Shown: positions 27,891 to 37,048 of the stretch, one piece after another
How the letters are laid out: each line of letters opens with the position of its first letter
Numbering within the stretch: position 1 is the first letter of the stretch
NCBI GenBank assembly: GCA_963753055.1
Contig: CAVWAP010000004.1
Location: 310,001 to 374,000, forward strand
Reading direction: 5' to 3'
DNA from: JAUWGC01 sp963753055
Lineage (GTDB): Bacteria; Bacteroidota; Bacteroidia; Bacteroidales; B18-G4
Length of the DNA: 64,000 nucleotides
The notes under the pieces: generated by a model
Databases searched by the model: none
The model's input: the letters and a program-made list of their open reading frames with translations, nothing else
What the model was told of the DNA's origin: nothing
Program-made: the position numbers and the translations under genes

Positions 27891-28377
27891 AAATAATCCC
27901 TTCATCAGCACAGCTATAAAAGCTTTCTGATGTTAGGATAATGTGATCTAGCACTTGAATGTCCAGTGTATTGCCAGCATCACGCAATTTATGCGTCAAG
28001 GCAATGTCTGACTGGCTGGGCTCCTTATTACCCGATGGATGGTTATGGGCAAGGATAATACTACTAGCATTTGACTTTAGGCCAATCTGGAATATCACCC
28101 GGGGATCGGCAACAGTACCCGAAATACCACCTGAGCTTATTTTGCTCCACCCTAGGACACGATTGGCCCTGTTCAGGCAAACTGCCATGAACTCCTCTAT
28201 GCGTTCAATGTGGACGCTCCAGATGCTTCTAAGGTATGATACAGCATCAGTCGAGGAAGTAATCTTTGGCATGTCCGAGACAAGCATCTTGTTCCGGTAG
28301 TGCAGCTCCACCTCAGCCATCCGAAAGGCTTTCACCTGCTCCTGAAAGGGCCTTTCAAAGAGAGTTATCTGGCTCAT
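27889..28377 (-). CDS. RadC-like JAB/MPN-domain protein of mobile-element type
   Basis: The 162-residue protein covers the JAB metalloprotease-fold domain of the RadC family. The metal-binding motif is AHNHPSGNKEPSQSD (about residues 110-124), preceded by EEFMAVCLNRANRVLG with the conserved Glu. It lacks the N-terminal helix-hairpin-helix part of chromosomal RadC. Such short versions are common on integrative elements and plasmids; their role is not established. It overlaps the upstream gene by 4 bases, so the two form an operon. Confidence 0.9.
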   Translation of the reverse strand: MSQITLFERPFQEQVKAFRMAEVELHYRNKMLVSDMPKITSSTDAVSYLRSIWSVHIERIEEFMAVCLNRANRVLGWSKISSGGISGTVADPRVIFQIGLKSNASSIILAHNHPSGNKEPSQSDIALTHKLRDAGNTLDIQVLDHIILTSESFYSCADEGII

Positions 28378-28913
28378 ACGAGTACCCCCTTTCCCTCAGG
28401 ATTCTTTGGCACTTTGGGATCCTTGGTGTCAAAGACGAATTTCTTTTCATATGTATCAGAGCCGTGCATCTGTCTGATGGCATCCATGCTCATGGGATTA
28501 GAATTGCGGCTGCGATGCCATTTAGGCCGGTGGTACCACATTCGCTTATTGGGCGAATACTTCAACCCAAGTTCTTTGAGCTTTGCTGTATGCTTGTATG
28601 TGGGCCCTGTGACCCATAACCAGCTGCCACAGACTTCCATGGTGAGGTCAAGGTAAAGAAGTTCACTGATAAGCTGCGGGAAGTTAATGAAGTCTTCTTT
28701 AACCTCATCATCAAACTCTTTGAACTTTGGCAGGGTGGTTACCTCCATGTATTCTCTGTCAATTTTTTCAACATGGCTAAGGTCGCCAGCACCATTGCCA
28801 TGAGGATGCCAGTATTCCACGCTTTGCTTGTATTTAGATTTGATTTGGTCCAGTGTCTTGAACCCACTGAATTGGTTTTTAGCATTCATAACGTATCGTT
28901 TTTGGTTGAACAA
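28374..28913 (-). CDS. Plasmid-type hypothetical protein with a DnaJ-like segment
   Basis: The 179-residue protein is unrecognised except for a C-terminal half (GSWLWVTGPTYKHTAKLKEL, then GLKYSPNKRMWYHRP) of a kind often annotated as DnaJ-like on Bacteroidetes plasmids and integrative elements. The canonical J-domain HPD motif was not seen. An alternative start is the second Met at 28,889. Its last codons overlap the RadC-like gene by 4 bases. This pair is typical accessory content of mobile elements and supports the island reading. Confidence 0.7.
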   Translation of the reverse strand: MFNQKRYVMNAKNQFSGFKTLDQIKSKYKQSVEYWHPHGNGAGDLSHVEKIDREYMEVTTLPKFKEFDDEVKEDFINFPQLISELLYLDLTMEVCGSWLWVTGPTYKHTAKLKELGLKYSPNKRMWYHRPKWHRSRNSNPMSMDAIRQMHGSDTYEKKFVFDTKDPKVPKNPEGKGVLV

Positions 28914-28971
28914 TAAGTTTTATGAATAAGGATAATACCGGGTGGGTATAGGGGCTATTTAGCATAATAGA

Positions 28972-29010
28972 CTTATCGGACACCAAGCCACAGGCGACTG
29001 CTCCGATAAG
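28972..29010. repeat. Inverted repeat in the 258-base gap
   Basis: CTTATCGGA and TCCGATAAG form a perfect 9-bp stem with a 21-base loop, upstream of the minus-strand 28,374 gene and downstream of the 29,172 gene. It has no T-run, so it is more likely regulatory than a terminator. The rest of the gap shows no gene. Confidence 0.5.
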
Positions 29011-29171
29011 AAGCTGTTATGTTAAAGAGCTTTGGTAGTGGGAATGACATAGGGCAGGCAAAAGGAGGCTCCAAGAGTGTAAATAAACAACCCACCCCCC
29101 ACCAAACGGCGGGTACCTAACTGTCAGAAAGGAAGGGATGGGGTTATGCGGGCATATGTTAAGTGAAGTGA

Positions 29172-29732
29172 TTAAAAATCTTCAAGTACTTTTTCTTCTT
29201 CAGCACTCTGCAATTCAGCACTCATACTTGAATATTGTATTTCGATGACAGGATTATAATCTTCTGCAGCAAGCGATATCTCAATCTCAGTATTTGAACT
29301 CCTATAAACTGCATAAACCATTAATCTTCCCATCGAAATTTCATGCCCCCATTCCGATTCATCATTCTTATATGGGGAGTCGGTCTTCCAAAGTGCATCT
29401 TTTTCAACAGGATTTCCGTATTTCTTTGTTAAATAACCGTTTAGGACAGCAAAATCAGATAGGTAATCATCATTATTTACGTGAGTTTCCATCACGAGAT
29501 ACTTTCCACGAGTAAGTTTATCTCCTGCAAAAATATATCCAGCTAATACGTCAAAACCCGCTATGGTAGTCTCATATATAAGATACCTAGAAGTTTCCTC
29601 CACTAATTTACTTGATTCACTTGATTTTACTTGACTTGGAGACATCCCCCATGTAGCTTTTCTAAAGTCTTGACTCATGACCGAAAATGTTGTTATGGTC
29701 ACTGTAATAAAAGCTAAAACAATTTTTTCCAT
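29172..29732 (-). CDS. Small exported protein of unknown function
   Basis: The 186-residue protein has a signal peptide (MEKIVLAFITVTITTFSVMS, then Q). The mature start FRKATWGMSPSQVKSSE follows a pattern seen in many small exported proteins (F-R-x-x-x-W-G-M-S-x-x-x-V). The remainder is beta-rich, with AGDKLTRGKYLVMETHVNN and an acidic C-terminus (SAEEEKVLEDF). No catalytic motif was seen and there is no T9SS CTD. The left end of the IS21-type element lies only 52 bases upstream of its start, so its native promoter has probably been altered. Confidence 0.75.
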   Translation of the reverse strand: MEKIVLAFITVTITTFSVMSQDFRKATWGMSPSQVKSSESSKLVEETSRYLIYETTIAGFDVLAGYIFAGDKLTRGKYLVMETHVNNDDYLSDFAVLNGYLTKKYGNPVEKDALWKTDSPYKNDESEWGHEISMGRLMVYAVYRSSNTEIEISLAAEDYNPVIEIQYSSMSAELQSAEEEKVLEDF

Positions 29733-29784
29733 GATTAACTCCTAAGTAAATTAATGATTGAGTTTTATTCTATCGCTCACATTG

Positions 29785-29905
29785 TGGAAAAACCGGACAA
29801 AGTGACCCCCTTGTGCCGATTTTGATTGACCACCCCAATGCCGGACTGAATTGACCACCTCGCCGAAGCAAACTGACCACCTCAGGCCGGAGTAAATTGA
29901 CCACC
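29785..29905. repeat. Left IS21 end with repeated transposase-binding motifs
   Basis: After the terminal repeat, TTGACCACC or CTGACCACC occurs four times at about 25-30 base spacing, with intervening GCCGGA-like blocks. Multiple terminal binding sites are usual for IstA. Confidence 0.75.
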
Positions 29906-29981
29906 AAACAATAAGGATTTTTCTTGTGCTGATAAGCACATAAATGATTAACCTGCCCTGGTAATTAATTTTTAATCATTT

Positions 29982-31529
29982 ATGTCAAACCATTTAACGC
30001 ACATGAAAAAAGTAAGATTGATTCTTCGCATGTACACCGAGGGTGTAAGCAAGAAGACCATTAGTGAAAAGAGCGGTTGTAGCCGTAATACGGTAAAGAA
30101 GTACATCCGTCAATTTATTGCCATGGGCAAATCCTTTGAGGAACTGAACCAACTGAGCAACACCTCTTTAGAAGAATTGTTTAAGTCAGAAGCTCCTTTG
30201 CCCCATGACAGGCTTGATACCTTGAGGGGTTATTTCCCCCAGATGGAAAAAGCCCTGAAACGAAAGGGTGTTACCCGTGAGCAGTTGTGGAAGAAGTATA
30301 TCAGTAAGCATCCAGAGGGATATCGCATAAGCCAGTTCAAGGAACACTACAACCGATGGCGTAAGCAATCCGCCGGGGTGATGCATATTGAGCATAAAGC
30401 CGGCGATAAGATGCAGGTTGATTATGCCGGTGATCGCCTTGAGATCGTGGACCTGGATACTGGGGAGTTGCGTCAGGTAGATGTGTTTGTAGCCATTCTT
30501 GGAGCCAGCCAGCTCACCTATGTTGATGCAAGCGTTTCACAGAAGAAGGAAGACTTCATACAATCCTGTGAGAACGCGCTTCATTATTTTGGTGGTGTGC
30601 CACAGGCCATCGTAACCGATAACCTTAAATCGGCAGTCATAAAAAGCGACAGGTATGAACCCACACTGAATGAGGCCTTCCGGGATTTTACACTTCACTA
30701 TGGTTTATCGGCTCTTCCCGCTGGTCCATATAAACCTCGTCACAAGGCCCTGGTTGAAGGCATGGTTAAGATCATCTACCGGGTCATCTATCCTGTTATC
30801 AGGCAGCAGAGCTATACAAACCTGGAGGATCTGAACAGGGATCTGCTCATCCAAGTGGACAAGCTCAACAACCAGTTGATGAGAGGCAGGCCTTACAGTC
30901 GCCGGATGCTGTTCGAAGAGACCGAACGTGAAGCATTGCAACCTTTGCCAGCATATCGTTTTGAGATAAGGCACAGGAAAGTGGCTACCGTGATGAAGAA
31001 CAACCATGTAAGCCTGGGAGTGGATAAGCATTATTACAGCGTACCCTATGAGTACATTGGCAAGAAAGTGAAACTGTTCTACAACCAGGATGATGTTGAG
31101 ATCTATTATCAGTATGAAAAGATCGCCAGCCACAAAAGGGATTTGCGCCCTTTCAGGTATACCACTGTCTCAGAACACCTGGCATCAAGCCACAAGTATA
31201 TCACAGATTGGACGCCGGAGAGGTTCATTGAACAGGCTGATAAAATAGGCCCAAGCACACACCTGTACATACAGAAGGTCCTTGAGAAACCCCAGCACGC
31301 TGAACAGGCTTACCGCTCGTGCCAGGGTATCATAAACCTGGCTAAAAGGGTCGGCAACAAGCGCCTGAATAGTGCCTGTGCCAGGGCTGAGTATTTTGGG
31401 GAGTACAGCTACAAGACAATAAGAACCATTTTAGAGAGAAAGCTGGATTTTACCGATCATAGCAAAGATGATGATATAAAGGCCATACCTCTGCACAACA
31501 ACATCAGGGGTAAGAGATATTATAAATAA
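29982..31529 (+). CDS. istA: IS21-family transposase IstA
   Basis: The 515-residue DDE transposase starts with a helix-turn-helix (LRMYTEGVSKKTISEKSGCS, about residues 15-35). The catalytic core follows: first Asp in MQVDYAGD (about 147), second in AIVTDNLKSAV (about 212) and Glu in HKALVEGMVK (about 248). A C-terminal beta-barrel region (VSLGVDKHYYSVPYEY) follows. Length and order are typical. It is intact and is followed after 75 bases by istB, so the element may still be active. Confidence 0.95.
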   Translation: MSNHLTHMKKVRLILRMYTEGVSKKTISEKSGCSRNTVKKYIRQFIAMGKSFEELNQLSNTSLEELFKSEAPLPHDRLDTLRGYFPQMEKALKRKGVTREQLWKKYISKHPEGYRISQFKEHYNRWRKQSAGVMHIEHKAGDKMQVDYAGDRLEIVDLDTGELRQVDVFVAILGASQLTYVDASVSQKKEDFIQSCENALHYFGGVPQAIVTDNLKSAVIKSDRYEPTLNEAFRDFTLHYGLSALPAGPYKPRHKALVEGMVKIIYRVIYPVIRQQSYTNLEDLNRDLLIQVDKLNNQLMRGRPYSRRMLFEETEREALQPLPAYRFEIRHRKVATVMKNNHVSLGVDKHYYSVPYEYIGKKVKLFYNQDDVEIYYQYEKIASHKRDLRPFRYTTVSEHLASSHKYITDWTPERFIEQADKIGPSTHLYIQKVLEKPQHAEQAYRSCQGIINLAKRVGNKRLNSACARAEYFGEYSYKTIRTILERKLDFTDHSKDDDIKAIPLHNNIRGKRYYK

Positions 31530-31537
31530 TCCTGAGC

Positions 31538-31576
31538 GGCCACTCATCATGATCCAATGCATCCTGGTGGGTGGCC
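31538..31576 (+). promoter_or_regulatory. Hairpin between istA and istB
   Basis: GGCCACTCA and TGGGTGGCC form a 9-bp stem (one G-U pair) around a 21-base loop in the istA-istB gap. It may limit istB expression; this is inferred. Confidence 0.4.
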
Positions 31577-31604
31577 ATTTTATTAATCTTTTAAATCAAA
31601 CAAT

Positions 31605-32339
31605 ATGAATGCAGAAACACTTGAGAAGATGAAAAGCATGAAGTTCTATGGCATGGCCAGTGCTTTTAGCAGTTGCCTTGAAGACGGCAGGATGTCCATG
31701 ATGACAGCCGATGAGATGACCGCCTTTTTGGTTACTTCAGAATACGATGACCGGCATAACCGGCGTATTGAAAGATATATCCGCAATGCCAGGTTCCGTT
31801 ACAATGCCAGCATTGAGAAACTATATTTTGGTCCGGACAGGGACCTGGACAAGAATCAGCTAATGCGCTATGGGGAATGTGATTTTATTGCCAAAGCAGA
31901 GAATATCCTGATTACAGGCAGAACAGGGATCGGCAAGAGCTATATAGCATCGGCCCTGGGAAATCAGGCCTGCCTGATGGGTTATAAAGTCTTCTACATG
32001 AATATCACTAAACTCTTTGCCAAGCTCAAGATGATGAAGGCTGATGGATCCTACCTGCGTGAGATAGCCAGGATAGAAAAACAGGACCTGCTCATTCTGG
32101 ATGACTTTGGACTGCAGCCCCTGGATAATCAAAACCGGGCTGCTCTGATGGAATTAATTGAAGACCGGCACCACAGAAGATCAACCATCATCACTTCTCA
32201 ACTCCCTGTCAAACAGTGGTATGATGTTATTGGTGAAAAAACCCTTGCGGATGCTATACTGGATAGGTTGGTTCATGATGCCCATCGGTTGGAAATCACA
32301 GGAGACTCGATGAGAAAAAAAAGAAAGTTCAACAATTAA
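31605..32339 (+). CDS. istB: IS21-family AAA+ helper protein IstB
   Basis: The 244-residue ATPase resembles DnaC. Walker A is GRTGIGKSY (about residues 106-114), Walker B is LLILDDFG (about 165), and sensor-type residues lie in STIITSQLPVKQW. It assembles with IstA at the ends of the element. The gene is full length and ends about 155 bases before the right terminal repeat. Confidence 0.95.
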   Translation: MNAETLEKMKSMKFYGMASAFSSCLEDGRMSMMTADEMTAFLVTSEYDDRHNRRIERYIRNARFRYNASIEKLYFGPDRDLDKNQLMRYGECDFIAKAENILITGRTGIGKSYIASALGNQACLMGYKVFYMNITKLFAKLKMMKADGSYLREIARIEKQDLLILDDFGLQPLDNQNRAALMELIEDRHHRRSTIITSQLPVKQWYDVIGEKTLADAILDRLVHDAHRLEITGDSMRKKRKFNN

Positions 32340-32419
32340 TAGCAAACAACCCGATAAAAAAATATATTTGTTAACATTATTAGCTCAAGAAAAGTTCTTT
32401 GTTGTTTATGTGAAAAATA

Positions 32420-32494
32420 GGGGGGTCAATCAATCCCGGCTTCCAATGGTCAGTTTCCACCGGCGAAAGGTGGTCAACTTGTCCGGTTTTTCCA
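32420..32494. repeat. Right IS21 end
   Basis: It holds inverted GGTCAA / GGTCAG / GGTGGTCAA motifs that mirror the left-end binding sites, then the terminal CCGGTTTTTCCA. Its reading frame runs on into the flanking cargo gene, so an ATG inside the IS (32,368) gives a chimeric ORF. Confidence 0.8.
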
Positions 32495-33633
32495 GATACA
32501 TTTTAGTAACAAGTACAACTAGTTTTGGAGCAGGAGGACGTGATTTTTCTTTACTAAAAATTGATAGTATAGGTAATGCTATTTGGATGAAATCTTATGG
32601 TGGTTATAATAATGATGAAGCCAAATCAGTTCAACAAACTATTGATGGAGGTTATATAATTGCTGGTCATACAAATAGTTTTGGTAGTGGGAGTAATGAT
32701 GTATACATAGTTAAAACAAATGAGAATGGTGATACTTTATGGACAAGGACATATGGTGGACAGTACGATGAGGAGGGTTGGTATATTCAGCAAACAAATG
32801 ATAATGGGTATATTATTGTTGGATTAACAAATAGTTCTGGTGCAGGAGATAATGATGTTTATTTAATTAAAATAAATAGTACTGGAGATACTCAATGGGC
32901 AAAAACATATGGTGGCTATTATCATGATCAAGCCAAGTTCGTATATCAAACCAGTGATAGTGGGTATATTATTGCTGGCGAGACACAAAGTTTTGGTGCG
33001 GGCTATAGCGATGTTTATCTAATTAAAACAGATGTAAATGGAGATACGTTATGGACAAGAACATATGGAGGAATGGATACAGATGGTTCGCTAAGTGCGC
33101 AACAAACTTTTCTAGGTGGCTATATAGTTTCAGGTTGGACAAGAAGTTTTGCGGAAAGTTATACGAGTGTATATTTAATAAAAACCGACAGCATGGGCAA
33201 TAGTGGATGTAATGAGTTTACTACAAACACAATAGTTGATAATGCAACGGCTATTGCCCACCCAACATTGACATTCCTAGATTCTGGAGGAATAGTAACT
33301 AATCCACCAACAATTGTGGAGAATATATCAATTATTGATAGTACATTATGTTTCACTTTTGATGATATAGTGGAGAAAAGTAAACCGATGAAAGATGTTC
33401 ATATTTATCCTAATCCATTCAGTACCTATACTCTTATAGAATTTGATAATTACAAAAAAGAAGAACACACCTTGACCATTTACAATTCATTAGGACAATT
33501 TGCACGACAAGTTAACAATATCACGTCAGGACAAATAAAAATAGAAAGAGGTAATTTAGCGAATGGGCTGTATTCCTTTCAGCTACGAACAAACAAAGAA
33601 ATAATTGGAAAGGGGAAGGTAATAATTGAATAA
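32495..33633 (+). pseudogene. Propeller-repeat T9SS cargo gene truncated at its 5' end by the IS
   Basis: The native frame begins directly at the IS right end, in the middle of a repeat (RYILVTSTTSFGAGG). Five repeats of about 52 residues follow, pattern YIIAGHTNSFGSGSNDVYIV, then GDTLWTRTYGG. A linker and a type A CTD (IYPNPFSTYTLIEF to IGKGKVIIE) complete it. Signal peptide and first repeats are missing and were not found left of the IS. The IS supplies an in-frame ATG at 32,368, but the product would lack a signal peptide and is unlikely to be exported. It is related to the 504-residue protein at 25,410. Confidence 0.85.
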
Positions 33634-33781
33634 AAAAAACGCACATCTTATAACAATATGTAAATTGCTTTAAAACACAATTTAGGGAGTGTTCAATGAA
33701 CTGTGTCAAGGGTTAATATCAGGCTTATTTCTATCATCAAAGGAAATCAAACATATAGAAAGATGTATGTAAGGCTGGAGC

Positions 33782-34873
33782 CTACCTCATCAGCACCATT
33801 TTCCCCCCACCAACCTTATCCCCAGCCTGAATCCTGAAGTAGTACATCCCTGCAGGTAGTCCTTCAGCATTCCACTGAGCCTTCTGTTCACCTTTAGGCT
33901 GCTCTTGTTCTATCTTCTCGATCAGTTGACCTTGTGGGTTGAAGATGCTAATGGTGACATTTGAAGGCTCTGAGAGAGTGTAAGAGAGGGTTGTTGAGGT
34001 GGTGAAGGGGTTGGGGGATACCTTACAATTTAAAGCTACTTTAATCTCATTAACGGATACACTTTCACAGGCTTCTTCTACCTCTTCTTGACTACTGCAA
34101 CCTGTAGCATTGCCACTAATGAAAGTGCTTCCTGTTGGATTAACCAAGTAATCACATATAGTTTGTACTTCGCATGTTGTCAATGCATTATTATATCCAA
34201 TAAACAAGTCAGAAATTGACCCAGCATCAATATTATGCAGACCAGTCAGACTACTTATTGAATGATTACTTTCAATATATAACATGCCATCAATGGAAAC
34301 TATATTTTCCAATTCTATTAAACTCGTCAAAGAAGCATTATCAGCTATACCTAAATCACCTTGTATATGGGTTATGTTTTCAAGTCCCTGTAAATTAACC
34401 AAAGAATTGTTGAAATGAATTGTTAAGTACTGTACAGCAGTTATACCTTCAAGGCCAACTAAACTGATCAGATTTAGATTCGCTGCAATGGAAATCCCTC
34501 CGCCTACTGAGTCCAAACTACTTAGTGATGCTATGCTGTTTAGTGAGGAATTCCATCCCCAGTCCCAAAAACCAATTGTCAGATTATCTCCGATAGTAGT
34601 TAAACTCTCCAATCCATTTAGGTTTAACAGGGTGTCGTTATTAGAGATCCTCAGATGGCCTCCGATGGAAGTCACAACACTAAGTCCGTGTAAGTTCCAT
34701 ATCTCTCCGAAAATATAAACATCCCCCTCAATTTCCGTACAATTCGGATAATTGATCTGGAAGCTGTCAATCTGTGCCTGTGTTGTAAATGTGATTCCCT
34801 CAGGTAGACAGGGCTGGGATGATGCTATCACCTGAATAATGAGGAATAGGATTATGAAAGCTACACTTCTCAT
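33782..34873 (-). CDS. Receptor L-domain / leucine-rich surface protein with T9SS type A sorting domain
   Basis: The protein has 363 residues. The start at 34,873 (MRSVAFIILFLIIQVIASSQ) is preferred because it opens with the signal peptide; the frame extends 10 codons further. Residues about 40-230 form leucine-rich, L-domain-like repeats of about 22-25 residues (GGHLRISNNDTLLNLNGLES, then YLTIHFNNSLVNLQGLENI). A Cys-containing capping segment (LTTCEVQTICDYL, NATGCSSQEEVEEACE) follows. The CTD (SPNPFTTSTTLSYTLSEPSN to GGGKMVLMR) is almost the same as that of the 306-residue protein. It is probably a protein- or glycan-binding surface protein. Confidence 0.87.
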   Translation of the reverse strand: MRSVAFIILFLIIQVIASSQPCLPEGITFTTQAQIDSFQINYPNCTEIEGDVYIFGEIWNLHGLSVVTSIGGHLRISNNDTLLNLNGLESLTTIGDNLTIGFWDWGWNSSLNSIASLSSLDSVGGGISIAANLNLISLVGLEGITAVQYLTIHFNNSLVNLQGLENITHIQGDLGIADNASLTSLIELENIVSIDGMLYIESNHSISSLTGLHNIDAGSISDLFIGYNNALTTCEVQTICDYLVNPTGSTFISGNATGCSSQEEVEEACESVSVNEIKVALNCKVSPNPFTTSTTLSYTLSEPSNVTISIFNPQGQLIEKIEQEQPKGEQKAQWNAEGLPAGMYYFRIQAGDKVGGGKMVLMR

Positions 34874-35623
34874 GCTGTGACTAACTAACATAGAGACAAA
34901 CAATATACGAAAATAGTTGGCAGGGTGCTAATAATTTCATGATATAACTTACCCTCATCCACACAGCTATAATATCCCTCACCGTTTCCTCAAATCATCC
35001 ACACAACTCCCTCTCTGGTATCTTACCCCTCCCAAATGAGATAGTTCAGGAAATGCAATACGTCACCAAGGAAAAAGGAGTTTCATGAAGCCCTGTGTAC
35101 ATTTCTTCTTCATTTAAACTGGTATAGTAGCTAGTTACTGAAAAAAATCCTCTGAATAGGTTGATATCAGAGGGGTGTGGATTTGTGATGGGTAAGGTAA
35201 AGGTATACGATTTAGTGAAGGGGTACTGATATGAGCAAAATTAAGTTATTGACCCCGTGCCAAAAGATTAAAAAAATCATATCTTTTTATTAAACATTTG
35301 TTTAAAAAACCCTTCAGTCTCCACTTATATCCTCAAGCCCAACAAGTTATGAATTTTTAACATTTAAAAGTATATAACTATTTCAAAAGTTACACTCAAT
35401 CTAGCGTAAATTTGTATCTTATTATACATGGCACGGCTCAAATGCCAATCTTTAGAAAAATACCTTTATAGAATAAACTTTTAATAATTAAATTTTAATC
35501 CAAAAACTTCTTGGCAGGGTAAGGGGATTGCCCATAACCGATCTCGGGTCGGGTTGAAGAAATCCCATAAAATATGAACAAAAAGACATGCAATTGACAT
35601 GTAAAAGTGAAGGAGAATAAAGT
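34874..35623. other. 750-base gap without a gene
   Basis: No convincing ORF was found. It contains a palindrome TTAAAC-ATTT-GTTTAA at 35,290-35,305, an exact -7 box TAAATTTG on the + strand at 35,407-35,414, and a GC-richer stretch (about 35,509-35,570) that can fold through GGGATT/AATCCC and CCGA/TCGG pairings. These would give the excisionase-like gene a structured leader of about 200 bases. Confidence 0.45.
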
Positions 35624-36031
35624 ATGAGAAATGATCCATACAAAGACGAGCAGATGAATGAAAAATTAGACGCAATATTAGAAAGGATGTCGGCAATTGA
35701 AGATAGACTTGAACCTCAGGACGGAGGGGGTAGAAAACAAGTTACAGACTACCCTCGGCATATGAACCACCGCCAAGCGGTTGAATACATCAACGAAATA
35801 CATAATATAACGATGGGTACTCAAACCCTATATCAGAAGGTGTCAAAAGGGGATATCCCAGCCATAAAGAAGACTGGTATGAAACAAAACATGTATTCCA
35901 GAGAGGAAATAGATGAATGGGCAAAATCTGGTCGTCATTCGACTAAGGATGATTCACCAGAAGCCCATATGAAAAAAATCGGAGAAAATATAAAAAATGA
36001 TACTAATCACCTTAAAACCAAAGCCATATGA
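35624..36031 (+). CDS. Excisionase-like helix-turn-helix protein
   Basis: The 135-residue protein has a charged N-terminal helix (MNEKLDAILERMSAIEDRLE, possible coiled coil). A MerR/excisionase-type winged-helix segment follows at about residues 45-105 (HRQAVEYINEIHNI, TLYQKVSKGDIPAIKKTGMK, MYSREEIDEWAKSG), then a charged tail. Such proteins direct excision or regulate integrase expression. The start is preceded by AAGGAG 8 bases upstream, a rare clear Shine-Dalgarno in this window. The stop overlaps the next start (ATGA). It lies at the opposite end of the island from the integrase. Confidence 0.75.
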   Translation: MRNDPYKDEQMNEKLDAILERMSAIEDRLEPQDGGGRKQVTDYPRHMNHRQAVEYINEIHNITMGTQTLYQKVSKGDIPAIKKTGMKQNMYSREEIDEWAKSGRHSTKDDSPEAHMKKIGENIKNDTNHLKTKAI

Positions 36032-36990
36032 ATCAAAAAGATAGTCTAAGCACGCAAATAACAAGCCCAAGAACAGAAAATTCAGAAAAAACTTATATAC
36101 AATTTCCGCTATGTACCTTGGCGCTCTTTCATGAAAATCCAGTTGAAACCCTGAAGAATATTGTTGCGTATGGAATCACTTACCGAAATAAAAATTTACG
36201 CTACTCTGACCATGATGTCATCAGGCAATTGATTTATGATAATTACAGGGGGCATCTTTATCCAGAGTCTCTTCGTGATGAACTTGACTCAATGGATTAT
36301 AATTCAGAGGACGCAAGCGATGGTAACTGGTTATTTGATCCAAAAGATGGAAGCTTTAATCCTGACGATGATCGACTGATAGGTGTAAATGAAATGTATT
36401 ACAGTAATAGCGAATTTAAAGAAAAAGCTATTAGCAACTACAAAATTACCATGGCGATTGGCAACTGTGATTTAGACCTGTCCGATATCTACACCAAGGA
36501 CAGGTTTGATGTGATAAGGAATTATCAAAAACAGCAAGAGAAGCTCTTCCGTAAGCAACCCATGCCAAGTGTCAACACAGATATCATATTTTGGTTTATT
36601 GAAAATCCAGAAAATATCCATCTATTTGCAGCTTGTACTGCGATTAGGAGCCTTATAGGTAGGCATGATTATACTGCCACAAACAAGGATGTTGTCGTCA
36701 TGAGGATGATTGGTGCAAAAAGCAATGATGCTCTTAAGCATGCCTTAAACAGTGACCACCTAAAGGAGATTTATGACCTCTACACCAATCCTTATCAGTT
36801 CCACAAACTGACTGAAGCCTTAAGGGATAAAAACTTTATTCAATCATGCTTCGGAGACCGAAGGAAATATTTTTTTAGTACCAAACTTGATTATGATCAA
36901 TTGGGTGACAGAGCTAATCAGTATTTTGCAGAAAGGGACTATAAGGGATTAGAAAGAAGAGCAAGAGCCAACCTAGAACAACGTAACTGA
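36028..36990 (+). CDS. Island protein of unknown function
   Basis: The 320-residue soluble protein is unrecognised. There is no signal peptide or membrane segment. It is rich in charged and Tyr residues, with segments such as FPLCTLALFHENPVETLKNI, GVNEMYYSNSEFKEKAISNY and CTAIRSLIGRHDYTATNKDV. The start overlaps the stop of the excisionase-like gene by 4 bases, so the two are translationally coupled. A terminator follows. Its place beside the excisionase and att site suggests a role in maintenance, replication or control of the island, but this is only positional inference. Confidence 0.65.
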   Translation: MNQKDSLSTQITSPRTENSEKTYIQFPLCTLALFHENPVETLKNIVAYGITYRNKNLRYSDHDVIRQLIYDNYRGHLYPESLRDELDSMDYNSEDASDGNWLFDPKDGSFNPDDDRLIGVNEMYYSNSEFKEKAISNYKITMAIGNCDLDLSDIYTKDRFDVIRNYQKQQEKLFRKQPMPSVNTDIIFWFIENPENIHLFAACTAIRSLIGRHDYTATNKDVVVMRMIGAKSNDALKHALNSDHLKEIYDLYTNPYQFHKLTEALRDKNFIQSCFGDRRKYFFSTKLDYDQLGDRANQYFAERDYKGLERRARANLEQRN

Positions 36991-37017
36991 GCAATGCCCT
37001 CATAAATTCTTTTGAAG

Positions 37018-37045
37018 AACACCTTAAAAACGGGGTGTTTTTTTA
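37018..37045 (+). terminator. Terminator after the right-end island genes
   Basis: AACACC-TTAAAAACGG-GGTGTT forms a 6-bp stem followed by an uninterrupted T-run. It closes the excisionase/unknown-gene operon. Confidence 0.75.
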
Positions 37046-37048
37046 TTT

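Larger units (their letters stand above)
29785..32494 (+). mobile_element. IS21-family insertion sequence (about 2.7 kb)
   Basis: It contains istA and istB in order, bounded by terminal inverted repeats. The left end reads TGGAAAAACCGGACAAAGTG and the right end, reverse-complemented, reads TGGAAAAACCGGACAAGTTG. The first 16 bases match exactly, and TGACC continues the match after two mismatches. No target duplication is visible (left flank ends CACATTG, right flank starts GATACAT), which suggests a deletion or rearrangement after insertion. Base composition is more GC-rich than the surrounding cargo, consistent with separate arrival. Confidence 0.92.

Noticed and set aside
28266..28656. Two overlapping + strand ORFs of 117-118 codons
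   Set aside because: They lie opposite the RadC-like and DnaJ-like minus-strand genes, which have clear family motifs; they are antisense shadows.
32368..33633. An intact 421-residue gene starting at 32,368
   Set aside because: The first 42 codons are inside the IS21 right end; the native gene is truncated, so it is treated as a pseudogene.
34874..35623. Hidden gene in the 750-base gap
   Set aside because: Six-frame reading shows only short ORFs with no protein-like pattern; the only notable content is a promoter box, a small palindrome and a foldable leader.
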